Assembly: GCA_937981515.1 (NCBI GenBank)
Contig: CALJNY010000224.1
Span: forward strand, 1-9,937
Direction: 5' to 3'
DNA from: an uncultured Collinsella sp.
Lineage (GTDB): Bacteria > Actinomycetota > Coriobacteriia > Coriobacteriales > Coriobacteriaceae
Length of the DNA: 9,937 nucleotides
This document shows positions 1 through 7,429 of this stretch, in pieces. Within the stretch, counting starts at the first letter, position 1; every line of letters starts with the position of its first letter. Both the position numbers and the translations under genes were made by a program. The notes under the pieces were generated by a model. The model had not been told where the DNA came from. It ran no database searches and saw only the letters and a program-made list of their open reading frames with translations.

Positions 1-379
1 GGCCGGTGAGCACGAGCTCCGTGGTGGCGGGCTTCATTGCGATTAACGCTTCGACATCTTCGCGCGTCACAAAGCCCCGTCGCATGGCTTCTCCCAGCTC
101 ATCCAAGATCAGCACGTCGACCTGGCTAATCTGCTCGCGCGCCAGCTCCATGATCTGTGCGGCACAGGCTTCGGGCGTGTCGCGGTCGGCTTGTACGATG
201 CGTAGCCCCAATCGAGGTGCTGCGTCATGTTCGGCACAGTGCAGCTTCTTGGCAAACTGAAGCATGAGCACGTTAAGTCCATAGCCCGTGGCGCGCAGCG
301 CGAGGCCCAGCGCAGCCGTCGTCTTGCCCTTGCCGTCGCCCGTATAGATTTGAACCTTGCCGACTTCCAGTGATGCCAT
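1..379 (-). CDS. cobO: CobO/BtuR-type corrinoid adenosyltransferase, C-terminus cut off by window edge
   Basis: Transfers the adenosyl group of ATP to a reduced corrinoid (cobyrinic acid a,c-diamide or cobalamin), making coenzyme B12 in the cytoplasm. The first 126 residues are visible. A P-loop typical of this family, GDGKGKTT, lies at residues 14-21, followed by AALGLALRA. A Walker B-like VLILDEL lies at 89-95, and ELVLTG at 121-126 matches the conserved strand just before the family's TGR. The ATG at 377-379 is preceded by AAAGGA five bases upstream, and nothing further upstream is needed. The protein starts almost directly at the P-loop, without the N-terminal extension of enterobacterial BtuR. 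The stretch between QFAK (41-44) and the Walker B strand is short and I do not see the FTW motif of CobA/BtuR, so it is a divergent member. No other B12 gene is visible; the gene is divergent from ftsH. Confidence 0.85.
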   Translation of the reverse strand, partial: MASLEVGKVQIYTGDGKGKTTAALGLALRATGYGLNVLMLQFAKKLHCAEHDAAPRLGLRIVQADRDTPEACAAQIMELAREQISQVDVLILDELGEAMRRGFVTREDVEALIAMKPATTELVLTG

Positions 380-439
380 CTCTGTCCTTTCGTGCCCGGC
401 GTCGGTTTATCGCCGTCCGGGTTGGGTATTCTAGAAAAC

Positions 440-467
440 ATTATCAACCCCAGTAGATGGAGTTCAA
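440..467 (-). promoter_or_regulatory. Probable sigma-70-type promoter for the corrinoid adenosyltransferase gene
   Basis: Read on the minus strand there is TTGAAC (467-462), a 16-base spacer, then GATAAT (445-440). Both boxes are close to consensus. The implied transcript would carry a leader of about 55 bases before the ATG at 379. The -35 box overlaps the 5' end of the longer ftsH reading frame, so the two divergent genes share a compact control region (380-471). For ftsH itself I see only a TATTCT (427-432) as a possible -10 box, without a convincing -35. Confidence 0.4.
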
Positions 468-471
468 GCAG

Positions 472-2364
472 ATGGAGATGGATGACCACAAACGTAGACG
501 GAATATGATCCTCTACGTGCTCATCGCCTTCGTCGTCTACCTCGTGCTCTCGACCGTACTGTTCCCCAACATCGGTCACACGCAGCAGATTACGAAGACC
601 GATTACTCGACGTTTGTCAAAGCGCTCGATAAGAAGAGTGTCGACAAGGTCGAGTACAACACGGACGATTACACGATTTATTACACCAAGAAGGGCGAGG
701 ACGAGAACATCGCCTACAAGACGACCGGTGTGCCGAATGACGCGGGCTTTACCGATCGCGTGCTTGAATCTGGCGCCTCGCTTGAGTCGGTCGTTCCCGA
801 TAAGAACTCGGGTCTGATGACCTACTACCTGCTCACCCTCATTCTTCCCATAGCCATCTTCTTCCTGATCGGCTGGTGGCTCAACCGCCGCATGAAGAAG
901 GCCATGGGCGATGACGGTCCGTCGATGAACTTTGGCGGCGGTGGTTTTGGCGGCGGCGGACTGGGTAAGTCCGGCGCGCGCGTGATCGCCTCCAAGGACG
1001 TGGGCGTGACCTTTAAGGATGTCGCCGGCCAGGAAGAGGCCAAGGAGTCCCTCAAGGAGGTCGTCGACTTTCTGGAGAAGCCGCAGCGCTACGAGGAAAT
1101 CGGCGCCAAGCTGCCGCGCGGTGCTCTTCTTGTCGGCCCTCCGGGTACCGGTAAGACCCTGCTTGCCAAGGCCGTTGCCGGCGAGGCGGGCGTGCCGTTC
1201 TTTAGTATTTCGGGTTCTGAGTTTGTTGAGATGTTCGTCGGCCGCGGCGCCGCCAAGGTGCGCGATCTGTTTAAGCAGGCCAAGGAAAAGGCCCCGTGTA
1301 TCGTGTTCATCGACGAGATCGATACCATCGGCAAGAAGCGCGATGGCGGTGGCTTTAGCGGCAACGATGAGCGTGAGCAGACGCTCAACCAGTTGCTGAC
1401 CGAGATGGACGGCTTCGATAACCACAAGGGTATTGTCGTTCTCGCTGCTACCAACCGTCCCGACAGCCTTGATCCGGCCCTGTTGCGCCCCGGTCGTTTT
1501 GACCGCCGCATCCCCGTCGAGTTGCCCGATCTGACCGGCCGTAAGAACATCCTCGAGCTCCACGCCAAGAGTGTGAAGACCGAGCCGCCGATCGATCTGA
1601 CCGCGATTGCCCGCGCCACGCCCGGTGCCTCGGGCGCCGACCTGGCCAATATCATCAACGAGGGCGCCCTGCGTGCTGTCCGCGAGGGCCGCAAGCGCGC
1701 CACGCAGGACGATTTTGAGGAGTCGGTGGAGGTCGTCATCGCGGGTCAGCAGCGTAAGTCCACGGTGCTGTCCGACCACGAGAAGCAGGTCGTTTCCTAC
1801 CACGAGATCGGCCATGCCATCGTCGCTGCCCGCCAAAAGGGTTCCGCGCCGGTTACCAAGATCACCATCGTGCCGCGCACGAGCGGTGCTCTTGGCTATA
1901 CCATGCAGGTCGAGGAGGACGAGAGCTTCCTGACGACACGCCAGGAGGTCTTGGACAAGCTTGCCGTCTACTGCGGTGGTCGCGCGGCCGAGGAACTCAT
2001 CTTTGGCGAGATGACGACCGGTGCCGCCAACGATATCGAACAGGCCACCAAGCTCGCCCGCAACATGGTGACGCGCTTTGGTATGTCCGACGAGTTTGGC
2101 ATGATGGCGCTCGGTACCGTGCAGAATGCGTACCTCAACCAGGACACGTCGCTCACCTGCGCTCCCGGTACGGCCGAGCGCGTGGACGCGATTGTCGCCA
2201 AGCTGATCGAGGATGCGCACGACCGCGCTCTGCAGATCCTGAAGGAGAACAAGTTCAAGCTCCACGAGCTGGCTCGTTACCTGTACAAGAAGGAGACGAT
2301 CACGGGCGAGGAGTTTATGAATCTCCTCACGCGCGAGAATCCGCTGATGCCAAAGCAGCAGTAA
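472..2364 (+). CDS. ftsH: ATP-dependent zinc metalloprotease FtsH
   Basis: Membrane-anchored hexameric AAA+ protease that unfolds and degrades misfolded or unassembled membrane proteins and some cytosolic regulators. Numbered from the start at 472 (630 residues): membrane segment at about 12-31, an extracytoplasmic domain, a second membrane segment at 118-137, and a glycine-rich linker. The AAA+ module follows, with Walker A GPPGTGKT (222-229), Walker B FIDEID with its acidic residues near 281-284, and the second region of homology with ATNRPD and LRPGRFDRR (arginine fingers). The protease domain has HEIGH (444-448) as zinc site and catalytic Glu, and [11 protein letters not shown] supplies the third zinc ligand, Asp521. 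The reading frame opens at ATG 457, but that ATG has no ribosome site. ATG 472 has GGAG nine bases upstream, so 472 is preferred. The pore loop reads FVGRG where FVGVG is usual. The C-terminus is short, ending soon after the protease domain. A strong terminator follows. Confidence 0.97.
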   Translation: MEMDDHKRRRNMILYVLIAFVVYLVLSTVLFPNIGHTQQITKTDYSTFVKALDKKSVDKVEYNTDDYTIYYTKKGEDENIAYKTTGVPNDAGFTDRVLESGASLESVVPDKNSGLMTYYLLTLILPIAIFFLIGWWLNRRMKKAMGDDGPSMNFGGGGFGGGGLGKSGARVIASKDVGVTFKDVAGQEEAKESLKEVVDFLEKPQRYEEIGAKLPRGALLVGPPGTGKTLLAKAVAGEAGVPFFSISGSEFVEMFVGRGAAKVRDLFKQAKEKAPCIVFIDEIDTIGKKRDGGGFSGNDEREQTLNQLLTEMDGFDNHKGIVVLAATNRPDSLDPALLRPGRFDRRIPVELPDLTGRKNILELHAKSVKTEPPIDLTAIARATPGASGADLANIINEGALRAVREGRKRATQDDFEESVEVVIAGQQRKSTVLSDHEKQVVSYHEIGHAIVAARQKGSAPVTKITIVPRTSGALGYTMQVEEDESFLTTRQEVLDKLAVYCGGRAAEELIFGEMTTGAANDIEQATKLARNMVTRFGMSDEFGMMALGTVQNAYLNQDTSLTCAPGTAERVDAIVAKLIEDAHDRALQILKENKFKLHELARYLYKKETITGEEFMNLLTRENPLMPKQQ

Positions 2365-2383
2365 GGCTGGTTGCACATTGTTG

Positions 2384-2422
2384 AACGCCCCATTTGAGTC
2401 TCTATCTCAAATGGGGCGTTTT
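2384..2422 (+). terminator. Intrinsic terminator after ftsH
   Basis: A perfect 15-bp inverted repeat, AACGCCCCATTTGAG (2384-2398) and its complement (2406-2420), encloses a 7-base loop. The right arm ends in GTTTT. It lies 20 bases after the ftsH stop and ends only 17 bases before the next start codon. The next gene therefore depends on read-through or on a promoter that I could not identify. Confidence 0.88.
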
Positions 2423-2439
2423 ACGTGGGAGGGATATGT

Positions 2440-2892
2440 ATGAAGATCGTGGTGAGCGCCTGCTTGATGGGCGAGAGCTGCAAGTATAACGGGCTCGATA
2501 ACTACCATCGCGAGCTGGTCGAAGCGTGCGAACGCACAGGGGCCGAGGTCCTGTTGGTGTGCCCTGAGGTCTTTGGCGGTCTGCCCACACCGCGCAAGCC
2601 GTCCGAGATTGTGAACGGCGAGGTTCGTACCTGCGAGGGCGCCTCGGTCGATCGTGAGTTTCGCCTGGGTGCCCAACGTGCGCTCGATATGTGTGAGCAG
2701 GCGGGCGGACCGGAAGAGATAGTCGCGTGCATCCTTCAGGACCGCAGCCCCTCGTGCGGTGCGGGTCACATCTACGACGGCACCTTTAGCGGTACGCTCA
2801 CCGCGGGTAACGGTGTTTTCGTCGACCTGCTGCTGCGTCACGGGTACCGCGTGATTCCGGCCAGCGAATTTGACCCCAGTATGTTGGAATAG
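2440..2892 (+). CDS. DUF523 family protein (TudS-like), 150 aa
   Basis: The whole length matches the DUF523 family: VSACLMGESCKYNG at the N-terminus, VCPEVFGGLPTPRKPSEI in the middle, then DRSPSCG (residues 102-108) and the IYDGTFSGTLTAGNGVF block. One characterised member of the family, TudS, is a thiouracil desulfidase that uses a [4Fe-4S] cluster held by three cysteines. Cys8, Cys41 and Cys106 sit in the conserved motifs and are the likely equivalents; Cys14 is also in a conserved motif. It is a soluble cytoplasmic protein with no signal or membrane segment. GGAGGG (2428-2433) six bases before the ATG at 2440 fixes the start; a GTG at 2425 in the same frame overlaps the ribosome site and is less likely. 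A desulfidase role is inference from the family; many members have no assigned substrate. No neighbour suggests a pathway. Confidence 0.9.
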   Translation: MKIVVSACLMGESCKYNGLDNYHRELVEACERTGAEVLLVCPEVFGGLPTPRKPSEIVNGEVRTCEGASVDREFRLGAQRALDMCEQAGGPEEIVACILQDRSPSCGAGHIYDGTFSGTLTAGNGVFVDLLLRHGYRVIPASEFDPSMLE

Positions 2893-2898
2893 CAAATG

Positions 2899-2935
2899 AA
2901 AGGGGGAGGCCATCGAGTAGATGGTCGCCCCCTTT
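2899..2935 (+). terminator. Intrinsic terminator after the DUF523 gene
   Basis: Stem from 2899-2914 (AAAGGGGGAGGCCATC) to 2920-2935 with a 5-base loop, one A-G mismatch and one G-T pair. It begins seven bases after the stop codon. The tail is only TTT followed by mixed sequence, so the hairpin is strong and the U-run weak. The A-run on the left would give TTT on the other strand, so weak bidirectional function is possible. Confidence 0.65.
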
Positions 2936-2985
2936 ACTGGCAAGCTAAACTATTTCAACAGATGTTCAATGGCGTTTGCCCAGAT

Positions 2986-3023
2986 AAAACCTGCCAAAAT
3001 AAACCTGTCCCTTTTTGGTAGGT
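2986..3023 (-). terminator. Intrinsic terminator of the alcohol dehydrogenase gene
   Basis: Read on the minus strand, ACCTACCAAAA (3023-3013) pairs with TTTTGGCAGGT (2999-2989) through one G-T pair and runs into TTTTAT. The loop is 13 bases. The stem begins at the stop codon of the dehydrogenase (TAA, 3025-3023). It faces the DUF523 terminator, so the convergent pair is insulated on both strands. Confidence 0.72.
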
Positions 3024-4111
3024 TAGGCGAGGAGGGTGTGGCCGTAGGCGTCGGCGGCCTTGATGGCGGCGGCGAATTTTTCGTCGGTGAAGGGCTCGGG
3101 GTTTCCCTGCTTCCACTCGTTGGTGGCGTGGGCATACTCACACAGCGCCGGAATGTCGGCCTCGGTAAGGCCGACCTGCTCAAGCGTCACGGGCAGCCCC
3201 ATCTGCTTGTTAAAGGTGGCGTAGCGCTCAAGGTTCTCGGTGTCGCCCGTGTAGGCGAACAACACGAGCACGCCCAGGCTCACGACCTCGCCGTGCAGGT
3301 AGGTGCCCTCACGCGGAATGCTGCAGGTGGCATTGTAGAACGCGTGCGCCACGCTCGAGTTGTAGTAGTAATCGTTCTGGTTGGTCAGGTTCGAGACATA
3401 GCCCGTGTTGACCACGATATCGAGCGCGATTTGCTTGACGGCCTCGCTCGACAGGTCCTGGCGCACGTCCTCAAGACCCTGGACGCCATAGGTAAACAGC
3501 GGCTCGGAGCAGGTGTGGGCGAGTGCCAGGCCAAGACCGGCGGTGTGCTCCAAATCACCGGCGCTCGTGGCGTACTCGACCTCGGGCTGCTTAGAGAGGG
3601 CATCGCCTACGCCGGCCCAGAAGTACTCTGCCGGTGCCTCGGCGATGATCTTGGGGTTGATGAAGATGTGCGCCGGTCGGTTGGGGTACGAATAGCCCTC
3701 GAGCGAGCCGTCGTCGTTGTACACGACGGCAATGGCGGTCGCAGCGGAGCAGTTGGAGCAAATCGTCGGCACCGTAAAGACGATCTTCTTGAGCTCGATG
3801 GCTGCGGTCTTCACGGTGTCGAGCGCCTTGCCGCCGCCGCATGCGATAAGCACGTCAGCTTCCTGGCAGGCAGGGGTATTCACGACCTTGGCGATATTGG
3901 CACGCGTACTGTTGGTGCCGTAGACGCGCGTCTCGAGAATTTCGACGTCGGTACCCGCCAGCGCAGCTTCGATACCGGGAAGTGCTGCGGCCAGTGCCCG
4001 CTTGCCACCGATGATCGCGACCTTCTTCGCGCCGTACTCGGCCAGTGCGCCGGGCAGCTCGTCAAAGCAATCCTCGCCAACGGTGTAGTCGCTCATTCCA
4101 ATCGTGCGCAT
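3023..4111 (-). CDS. Iron-containing (group III) alcohol dehydrogenase, glycerol dehydrogenase-like
   Basis: A 362-residue NAD(P)-dependent metal alcohol dehydrogenase of the GldA-like branch, cytoplasmic, expected to interconvert an alcohol and a carbonyl. Family marks: the nucleotide-binding CGGGKALDTVK (91-101), then the metal ligands Asp170 (GVGDALSK), His256 (SSVAHAFYN) and His273 (YLHGEVVSLG), equivalent to the three zinc ligands of glycerol dehydrogenase. In GldA the PTIASTDAP segment carries an Asp that contacts glycerol; here the aligned segment is PTICSNCSA, with Cys121 in place of that Asp. The substrate may therefore not be glycerol, and no gene symbol is given. The start at ATG 4111 has GAAGG five bases upstream; an internal Met6 is a weaker alternative. 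No dihydroxyacetone kinase or glycerol transporter is adjacent. Single-gene unit, divergent from the T-box/ileS unit, with its own terminator. Confidence 0.88.
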   Translation of the reverse strand: MRTIGMSDYTVGEDCFDELPGALAEYGAKKVAIIGGKRALAAALPGIEAALAGTDVEILETRVYGTNSTRANIAKVVNTPACQEADVLIACGGGKALDTVKTAAIELKKIVFTVPTICSNCSAATAIAVVYNDDGSLEGYSYPNRPAHIFINPKIIAEAPAEYFWAGVGDALSKQPEVEYATSAGDLEHTAGLGLALAHTCSEPLFTYGVQGLEDVRQDLSSEAVKQIALDIVVNTGYVSNLTNQNDYYYNSSVAHAFYNATCSIPREGTYLHGEVVSLGVLVLFAYTGDTENLERYATFNKQMGLPVTLEQVGLTEADIPALCEYAHATNEWKQGNPEPFTDEKFAAAIKAADAYGHTLLA

Positions 4112-4212
4112 AGCAACCTTCTTTCGTTCGATAAAGTGCTTTCAGGTATTTTGCTCCAAGAGAAGGTCCACAGCCGCGAGAAATTTCGAACGTATAAAAC
4201 CAGTGTTGAGGG

Positions 4213-4241
4213 TTTTTCGCCGGCGCGGAACGTGCTAGCAT
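4213..4241 (+). promoter_or_regulatory. Likely promoter of the ileS T-box transcript
   Basis: An extended -10 box, TG at 4233-4234 followed after one base by TAGCAT (4236-4241), sits about ten bases upstream of the first structured T-box element. The region 17 bases further upstream is only T-rich (TTTTTC, 4213-4218), so the -35 is weak, as is common with extended -10 promoters. It predicts a start near 4248-4250. Confidence 0.42.
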
Positions 4242-4249
4242 ACTCCGCA

Positions 4250-4554
4250 TAAGCGTTGATGGGGACGAGTAGTCGGCCGTCCGCATGCTACAGAGAGCGG
4301 GAAGCGCTGAGAACCCGTGCATGCGACCGATGAAAATCACCCCGGAGCTGCGGTCCCAACGGACGTGCCGCGCAGGTTCGTCTTAGTAGACATCGCCGAG
4401 ATGGTCGTCGATACAGACCAGCCGAGTAACGGATGCGAGCGCGCGGCGACGCGAGCGAGGGCATCTAAGCTGGGTGGTTAAGCGAAGAGCTTTTACGGGC
4501 AGACTGCCCGTTTTGTGGCGCTTCGTCCCAGCTTGTAGGGACGGGCGCTTTTTT
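4250..4554 (+). promoter_or_regulatory. T-box riboswitch leader of ileS (isoleucine-specific, transcriptional)
   Basis: Senses uncharged tRNA-Ile and allows ileS transcription only when charging is low. Stem I begins at GGGG (4261-4264), pairing with CCCC (4340-4343). An AGTA S-turn side (4268-4271) faces GAAAATCA, with specifier codon ATC (4336-4338) followed by A. TCGG/CCGA and GCATGC/GCATGC continue the stem, and AGAGAG (4292-4297) with GCTGAGAA (4306-4313) form the distal tRNA-elbow contact. Stem III is GATGC (4432-4436) with GCATC (4461-4465). The T-box core GGGTGGTTAAGCG is at 4472-4484. Antiterminator: AAGCTGGG (4467-4474) pairs with CCCAGCTT (4527-4534); the 7-base bulge TGGTTAA (4475-4481) follows; then GCGAAG (4482-4487) pairs with CTTCGT (4521-4526). 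TGGT is complementary to the ACCA end expected of tRNA-Ile. The right arm of this fold overlaps the terminator, giving a clear on/off switch. Confidence 0.93.
4518..4554 (+). terminator. T-box attenuator terminator upstream of ileS
   Basis: GCGC (4518-4521), an internal TT, CGTCCC (4524-4529), an 8-base loop, GGGACG (4538-4543), one G, GCGC (4545-4548), then six T (4549-4554): a textbook intrinsic terminator. Its left arm shares 4521-4529 with the right arm of the antiterminator, so only one of the two can form. It lies 43 bases before the ileS start, and the ribosome site is not part of it, which supports control of transcription and not of translation. Confidence 0.92.
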
Positions 4555-4597
4555 GGTGCCCAGAGGGCGTGCGCGCCCATGACAAGAAAGGGGTACC

Positions 4598-7399
4598 GTG
4601 GCAAACGAGTACAAGCAGACGATGAATCTGCCCAAAACCGGATTTCCCATGCGTGCCGGTCTTTCCAAGTCCGAGCCCAAGCGACTTAAGGACTGGCAGG
4701 ACAACAAGGTCTACGAGCAAGTTCTAAAGAAGAACGCGGGTCACAAGAAGTTCGTGCTGCACGACGGCCCTCCGTACGCCAACGGCCCGATCCACATCGG
4801 CCACGCCATGAACAAGATCTCTAAGGACATGATCAACCGTTACTGGATGATGCAGGGCTGCGAAGTTCCCTATGTCCCCGGTTGGGACTGCCACGGTCAG
4901 CCGATTGAGCATAAGGTCGAGGAGAAGCTCGGCACCGAGAAGTTCAACCAGACTTCCACTGCCAAGATTCGCGAGCTGTGCAACAAGTTCGCTGTCGAGA
5001 ACATCGAGCTGCAGAAGGCCGGCTTCCGTCGCCTGGGCGTGCTCGGCGATTGGGACAACCCGTATCTGACGCTCTATCACCAGCATGACGCCGCCGACAT
5101 CGAGGTCTTCAAGGCCATGTTCGACAAGGGCATGATCTATCGCGGTCACAAGCCCGTCCACTGGTGCAAGCACTGCCACACCGCGCTCGCCGAGGCCGAG
5201 ATTGAGTACTCCGACGAGACGAGCCCCTCCATCTTCGTGCGCTTCGAGATGACCTCCAAGCCCGCCGGTCTCGAGAACTTCGACGGCCCGGTCGACTTCA
5301 TCATCTGGACGACCACGCCGTGGACCATCCCCTCCGACCAGGCAGTTTCCCTCAAGCCCGGTGCCGCCTACGTCGCCGTTGAGCACGACGGCCGCGCCGA
5401 GGTCATGCTCGAGGACCTGGCTCCCAAGTGCTGCGAGGAGTTTGGCTGGGAGTACACCCCGGTTATGGTCGACGGCAAGCCCTATGTGGTTCCCGCCGAG
5501 ACCTTCCACCACATTCACTACAAGCAGCCGATCTTTGACGGTGTCGAGGGCGTGGCACTGCTGGCCGATTACGTCGGTGTCGATGACGGTACCGGTATCG
5601 TCCACAACTCGCCCGGCCACGGCGTCGACGACTACTTTGCCTGCCTCAAGGAGGGCATCACCGACATCTGCATGCCGGTCGATGACGACGGCAAGTTCTA
5701 TACCGGCGAGGAGTTTGGCACCGGTGGCCCCTTCAGCGGTATGGATACCGACGAGGCCAACCCGCACATCATCGAGTTCCTGCGCGAGCGCGGCACCCTG
5801 GTCCTCGAGAAGAAGATCACGCACAGCTATCCGCACTGCTGGCGCTGCAAGCACCCGGTGCTCTTCCGTGCTACCGACCAGTGGTTTGTCTCGATGGACA
5901 AGACCGGTTTGCGCGAGCAGGCTGGCAAAGAGGTCCGCGAGAACGTCAAGTGGTATCCGGCTCACGCCGCCAACCGCATCGGCGCCATGGTCGAGCAGCG
6001 TCCCGACTGGTGCATCAGCCGTCAGCGCAACTGGGGCGTGCCCATCCCCAGCTACACTTGCGCCGACTGCGGCGAGAAGGTCATGAACGACGCCACGCTC
6101 GACGCCGTCATCAAGCTCTTCCACGAGAAGGGCTCCGACGCCTGGTTCACCGACGCTCCCGAGAGCTACCTAGGCGAGGCCTGCGTCTGCCCCAAGTGCG
6201 GCGGCCATCACCTCAAGGCCGATAAGGACATCCTCGACGTGTGGTGGGATTCTGGCGTGTCTTGGAAGGCCGTCTGTGAGTACCGTCCCGAGCTGGAGTA
6301 TCCGGCGGATGTGTATCTCGAGGGCTCCGACCAGCACCGCGGTTGGTTCCAGAGCTCGCTGCTTACCTCGGTGGGTGCCAACGGTCACGCTCCGTACAAG
6401 GCAGTCGTCTCGCAGGGCTTCACGCTTGACGGCCAGGGCCGCAAGATGTCCAAGTCGCTCGGCAACGTCATCGACCCCAACAAGGTCTGCGACGAGATGG
6501 GCGCCGACATCATCCGCCTGTGGGTTGCCTCCGTCGACACCAGCTCCGACGTGTCCATCGACCACGAGATCCTTGCCCGTACGTCCGATGCCTACCGTCG
6601 TTTCCGCAACACGCTGCGCTTCCTGCTCTCCGAGCTCGAGGGCCAGTTTGAGCCCGAGACCGACGGCGTCGCCTTTGCCGACCTGCTGCCGCTCGACAAG
6701 CTCATGGTTGCCCGCCTGACCCAGGTTCAGGCCGAGGTCGACGATGCCTACGCCAGCTACGAGTTCCCGCGCGCCTACCGTGCGCTCTACGACTTCGTGG
6801 TTACCGAGCTCTCCAACGTGTACCTCGACGCCCTGAAGGACCGTCTGTACTGCGAGAAGCCCGGCTCGCTCGAGCGTCGCAGCGCCCAGACCGTGCTGGC
6901 CGAGCTCTTCTCGATGCTCATGCGCGACCTGCAGCCGATCCTGTCCTATACGGTCGACGAGGCCATGGCCTATGCGCCCGCCGGCTGCGTCGATCACCAG
7001 AAGTACGCCGCGCTGCTCGATTGGTACAAGTCGCCTATCACGGTCGACGAGGCCAATGAGTTTGAGGGCGTGCTCGAGGCTTCGCTAGAGCTCCGTAGCG
7101 CCGTGACCAAGGCCCTTGAGGATGCTAGCTCCGCCGGAACTTTCACTAAGAGCCAGCAGGTCCGCGTCAAGGCGGTCGTTCCCGCCGAGATGTACGCGCT
7201 GCTGACCGGTGACAAGGCTGTCGATCTGGCCGAGTTCTACATCGTCTCCGATGTTGAGCTGTCCCAGGGCGAGGAGCTTTCCGTTGCTATCGAGGCTGCC
7301 GATGGCGAGTGCTGCGACCGTTGCTGGAACTACCGCACCACCGTCGGCGAGTACAACGGCCATGCGCATATCTGTAAGCGCTGCGCCGACGCTTTGTAG
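4598..7399 (+). CDS. ileS: Isoleucyl-tRNA synthetase (bacterial short type)
   Basis: Charges tRNA-Ile with isoleucine and hydrolyses mischarged Val-tRNA-Ile. 933 residues, the usual length of the short bacterial type. HIGH motif at 66-69 in GPIHIGHA; CP1 editing domain with WTTTPWT (237-243) and the editing His336 and Asp345 in VHNSPGHGVDDY; zinc-ribbon-like CADC/CPKC pairs ahead of DVWWDSGVSW; KMSKS at 616-620; anticodon-binding helical domain; and a C-terminal zinc finger with Cys906, Cys909, Cys926 and Cys929. The start is GTG at 4598, with AAAGGGG (4587-4593) four bases upstream; the next ATG (4622) lacks a ribosome site. The C-terminal zinc finger and length separate it from the longer eukaryote-like IleS2 form linked to mupirocin resistance. 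Expression is controlled by the T-box upstream. The stop codon lies inside a perfect hairpin. Confidence 0.98.
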   Translation: MANEYKQTMNLPKTGFPMRAGLSKSEPKRLKDWQDNKVYEQVLKKNAGHKKFVLHDGPPYANGPIHIGHAMNKISKDMINRYWMMQGCEVPYVPGWDCHGQPIEHKVEEKLGTEKFNQTSTAKIRELCNKFAVENIELQKAGFRRLGVLGDWDNPYLTLYHQHDAADIEVFKAMFDKGMIYRGHKPVHWCKHCHTALAEAEIEYSDETSPSIFVRFEMTSKPAGLENFDGPVDFIIWTTTPWTIPSDQAVSLKPGAAYVAVEHDGRAEVMLEDLAPKCCEEFGWEYTPVMVDGKPYVVPAETFHHIHYKQPIFDGVEGVALLADYVGVDDGTGIVHNSPGHGVDDYFACLKEGITDICMPVDDDGKFYTGEEFGTGGPFSGMDTDEANPHIIEFLRERGTLVLEKKITHSYPHCWRCKHPVLFRATDQWFVSMDKTGLREQAGKEVRENVKWYPAHAANRIGAMVEQRPDWCISRQRNWGVPIPSYTCADCGEKVMNDATLDAVIKLFHEKGSDAWFTDAPESYLGEACVCPKCGGHHLKADKDILDVWWDSGVSWKAVCEYRPELEYPADVYLEGSDQHRGWFQSSLLTSVGANGHAPYKAVVSQGFTLDGQGRKMSKSLGNVIDPNKVCDEMGADIIRLWVASVDTSSDVSIDHEILARTSDAYRRFRNTLRFLLSELEGQFEPETDGVAFADLLPLDKLMVARLTQVQAEVDDAYASYEFPRAYRALYDFVVTELSNVYLDALKDRLYCEKPGSLERRSAQTVLAELFSMLMRDLQPILSYTVDEAMAYAPAGCVDHQKYAALLDWYKSPITVDEANEFEGVLEASLELRSAVTKALEDASSAGTFTKSQQVRVKAVVPAEMYALLTGDKAVDLAEFYIVSDVELSQGEELSVAIEAADGECCDRCWNYRTTVGEYNGHAHICKRCADAL

Positions 7400-7429
7400 G
7401 TTTCGGCGTTCGTAGAACGCCGAAACCTA
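7397..7429. repeat. Perfect 15-bp hairpin containing the ileS stop codon
   Basis: TAGGTTTCGGCGTTC (7397-7411) and its exact complement (7415-7429) enclose a 3-base GTA loop. The TAG at its left end is the ileS stop. No T-run follows on the plus strand, so it is not a normal intrinsic terminator. It could protect the mRNA 3' end, stall polymerase, or be part of the repeat cluster that follows. Confidence 0.8.

Noticed and set aside
109..2376. A 755-codon open frame on the minus strand across ftsH
   Set aside because: It lies fully opposite ftsH, whose motifs are unmistakable. Long antisense frames are expected in high-GC DNA with this codon use, and the translation matches no domain I recognise.
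4180..4187. GAAATTTC palindrome between the dehydrogenase and the T-box as an operator
   Set aside because: Eight bases with no symmetric extension and no second copy; easily chance.
2921..4252. A 443-codon plus-strand frame over the dehydrogenase
   Set aside because: It is antisense to a gene with intact metal ligands and nucleotide-binding motif. Its low-complexity Val/Gly/Leu-rich translation is typical of a shadow frame.
4724..6124. A 466-codon minus-strand frame inside ileS
   Set aside because: Shadow of ileS; no ribosome site, no domain.
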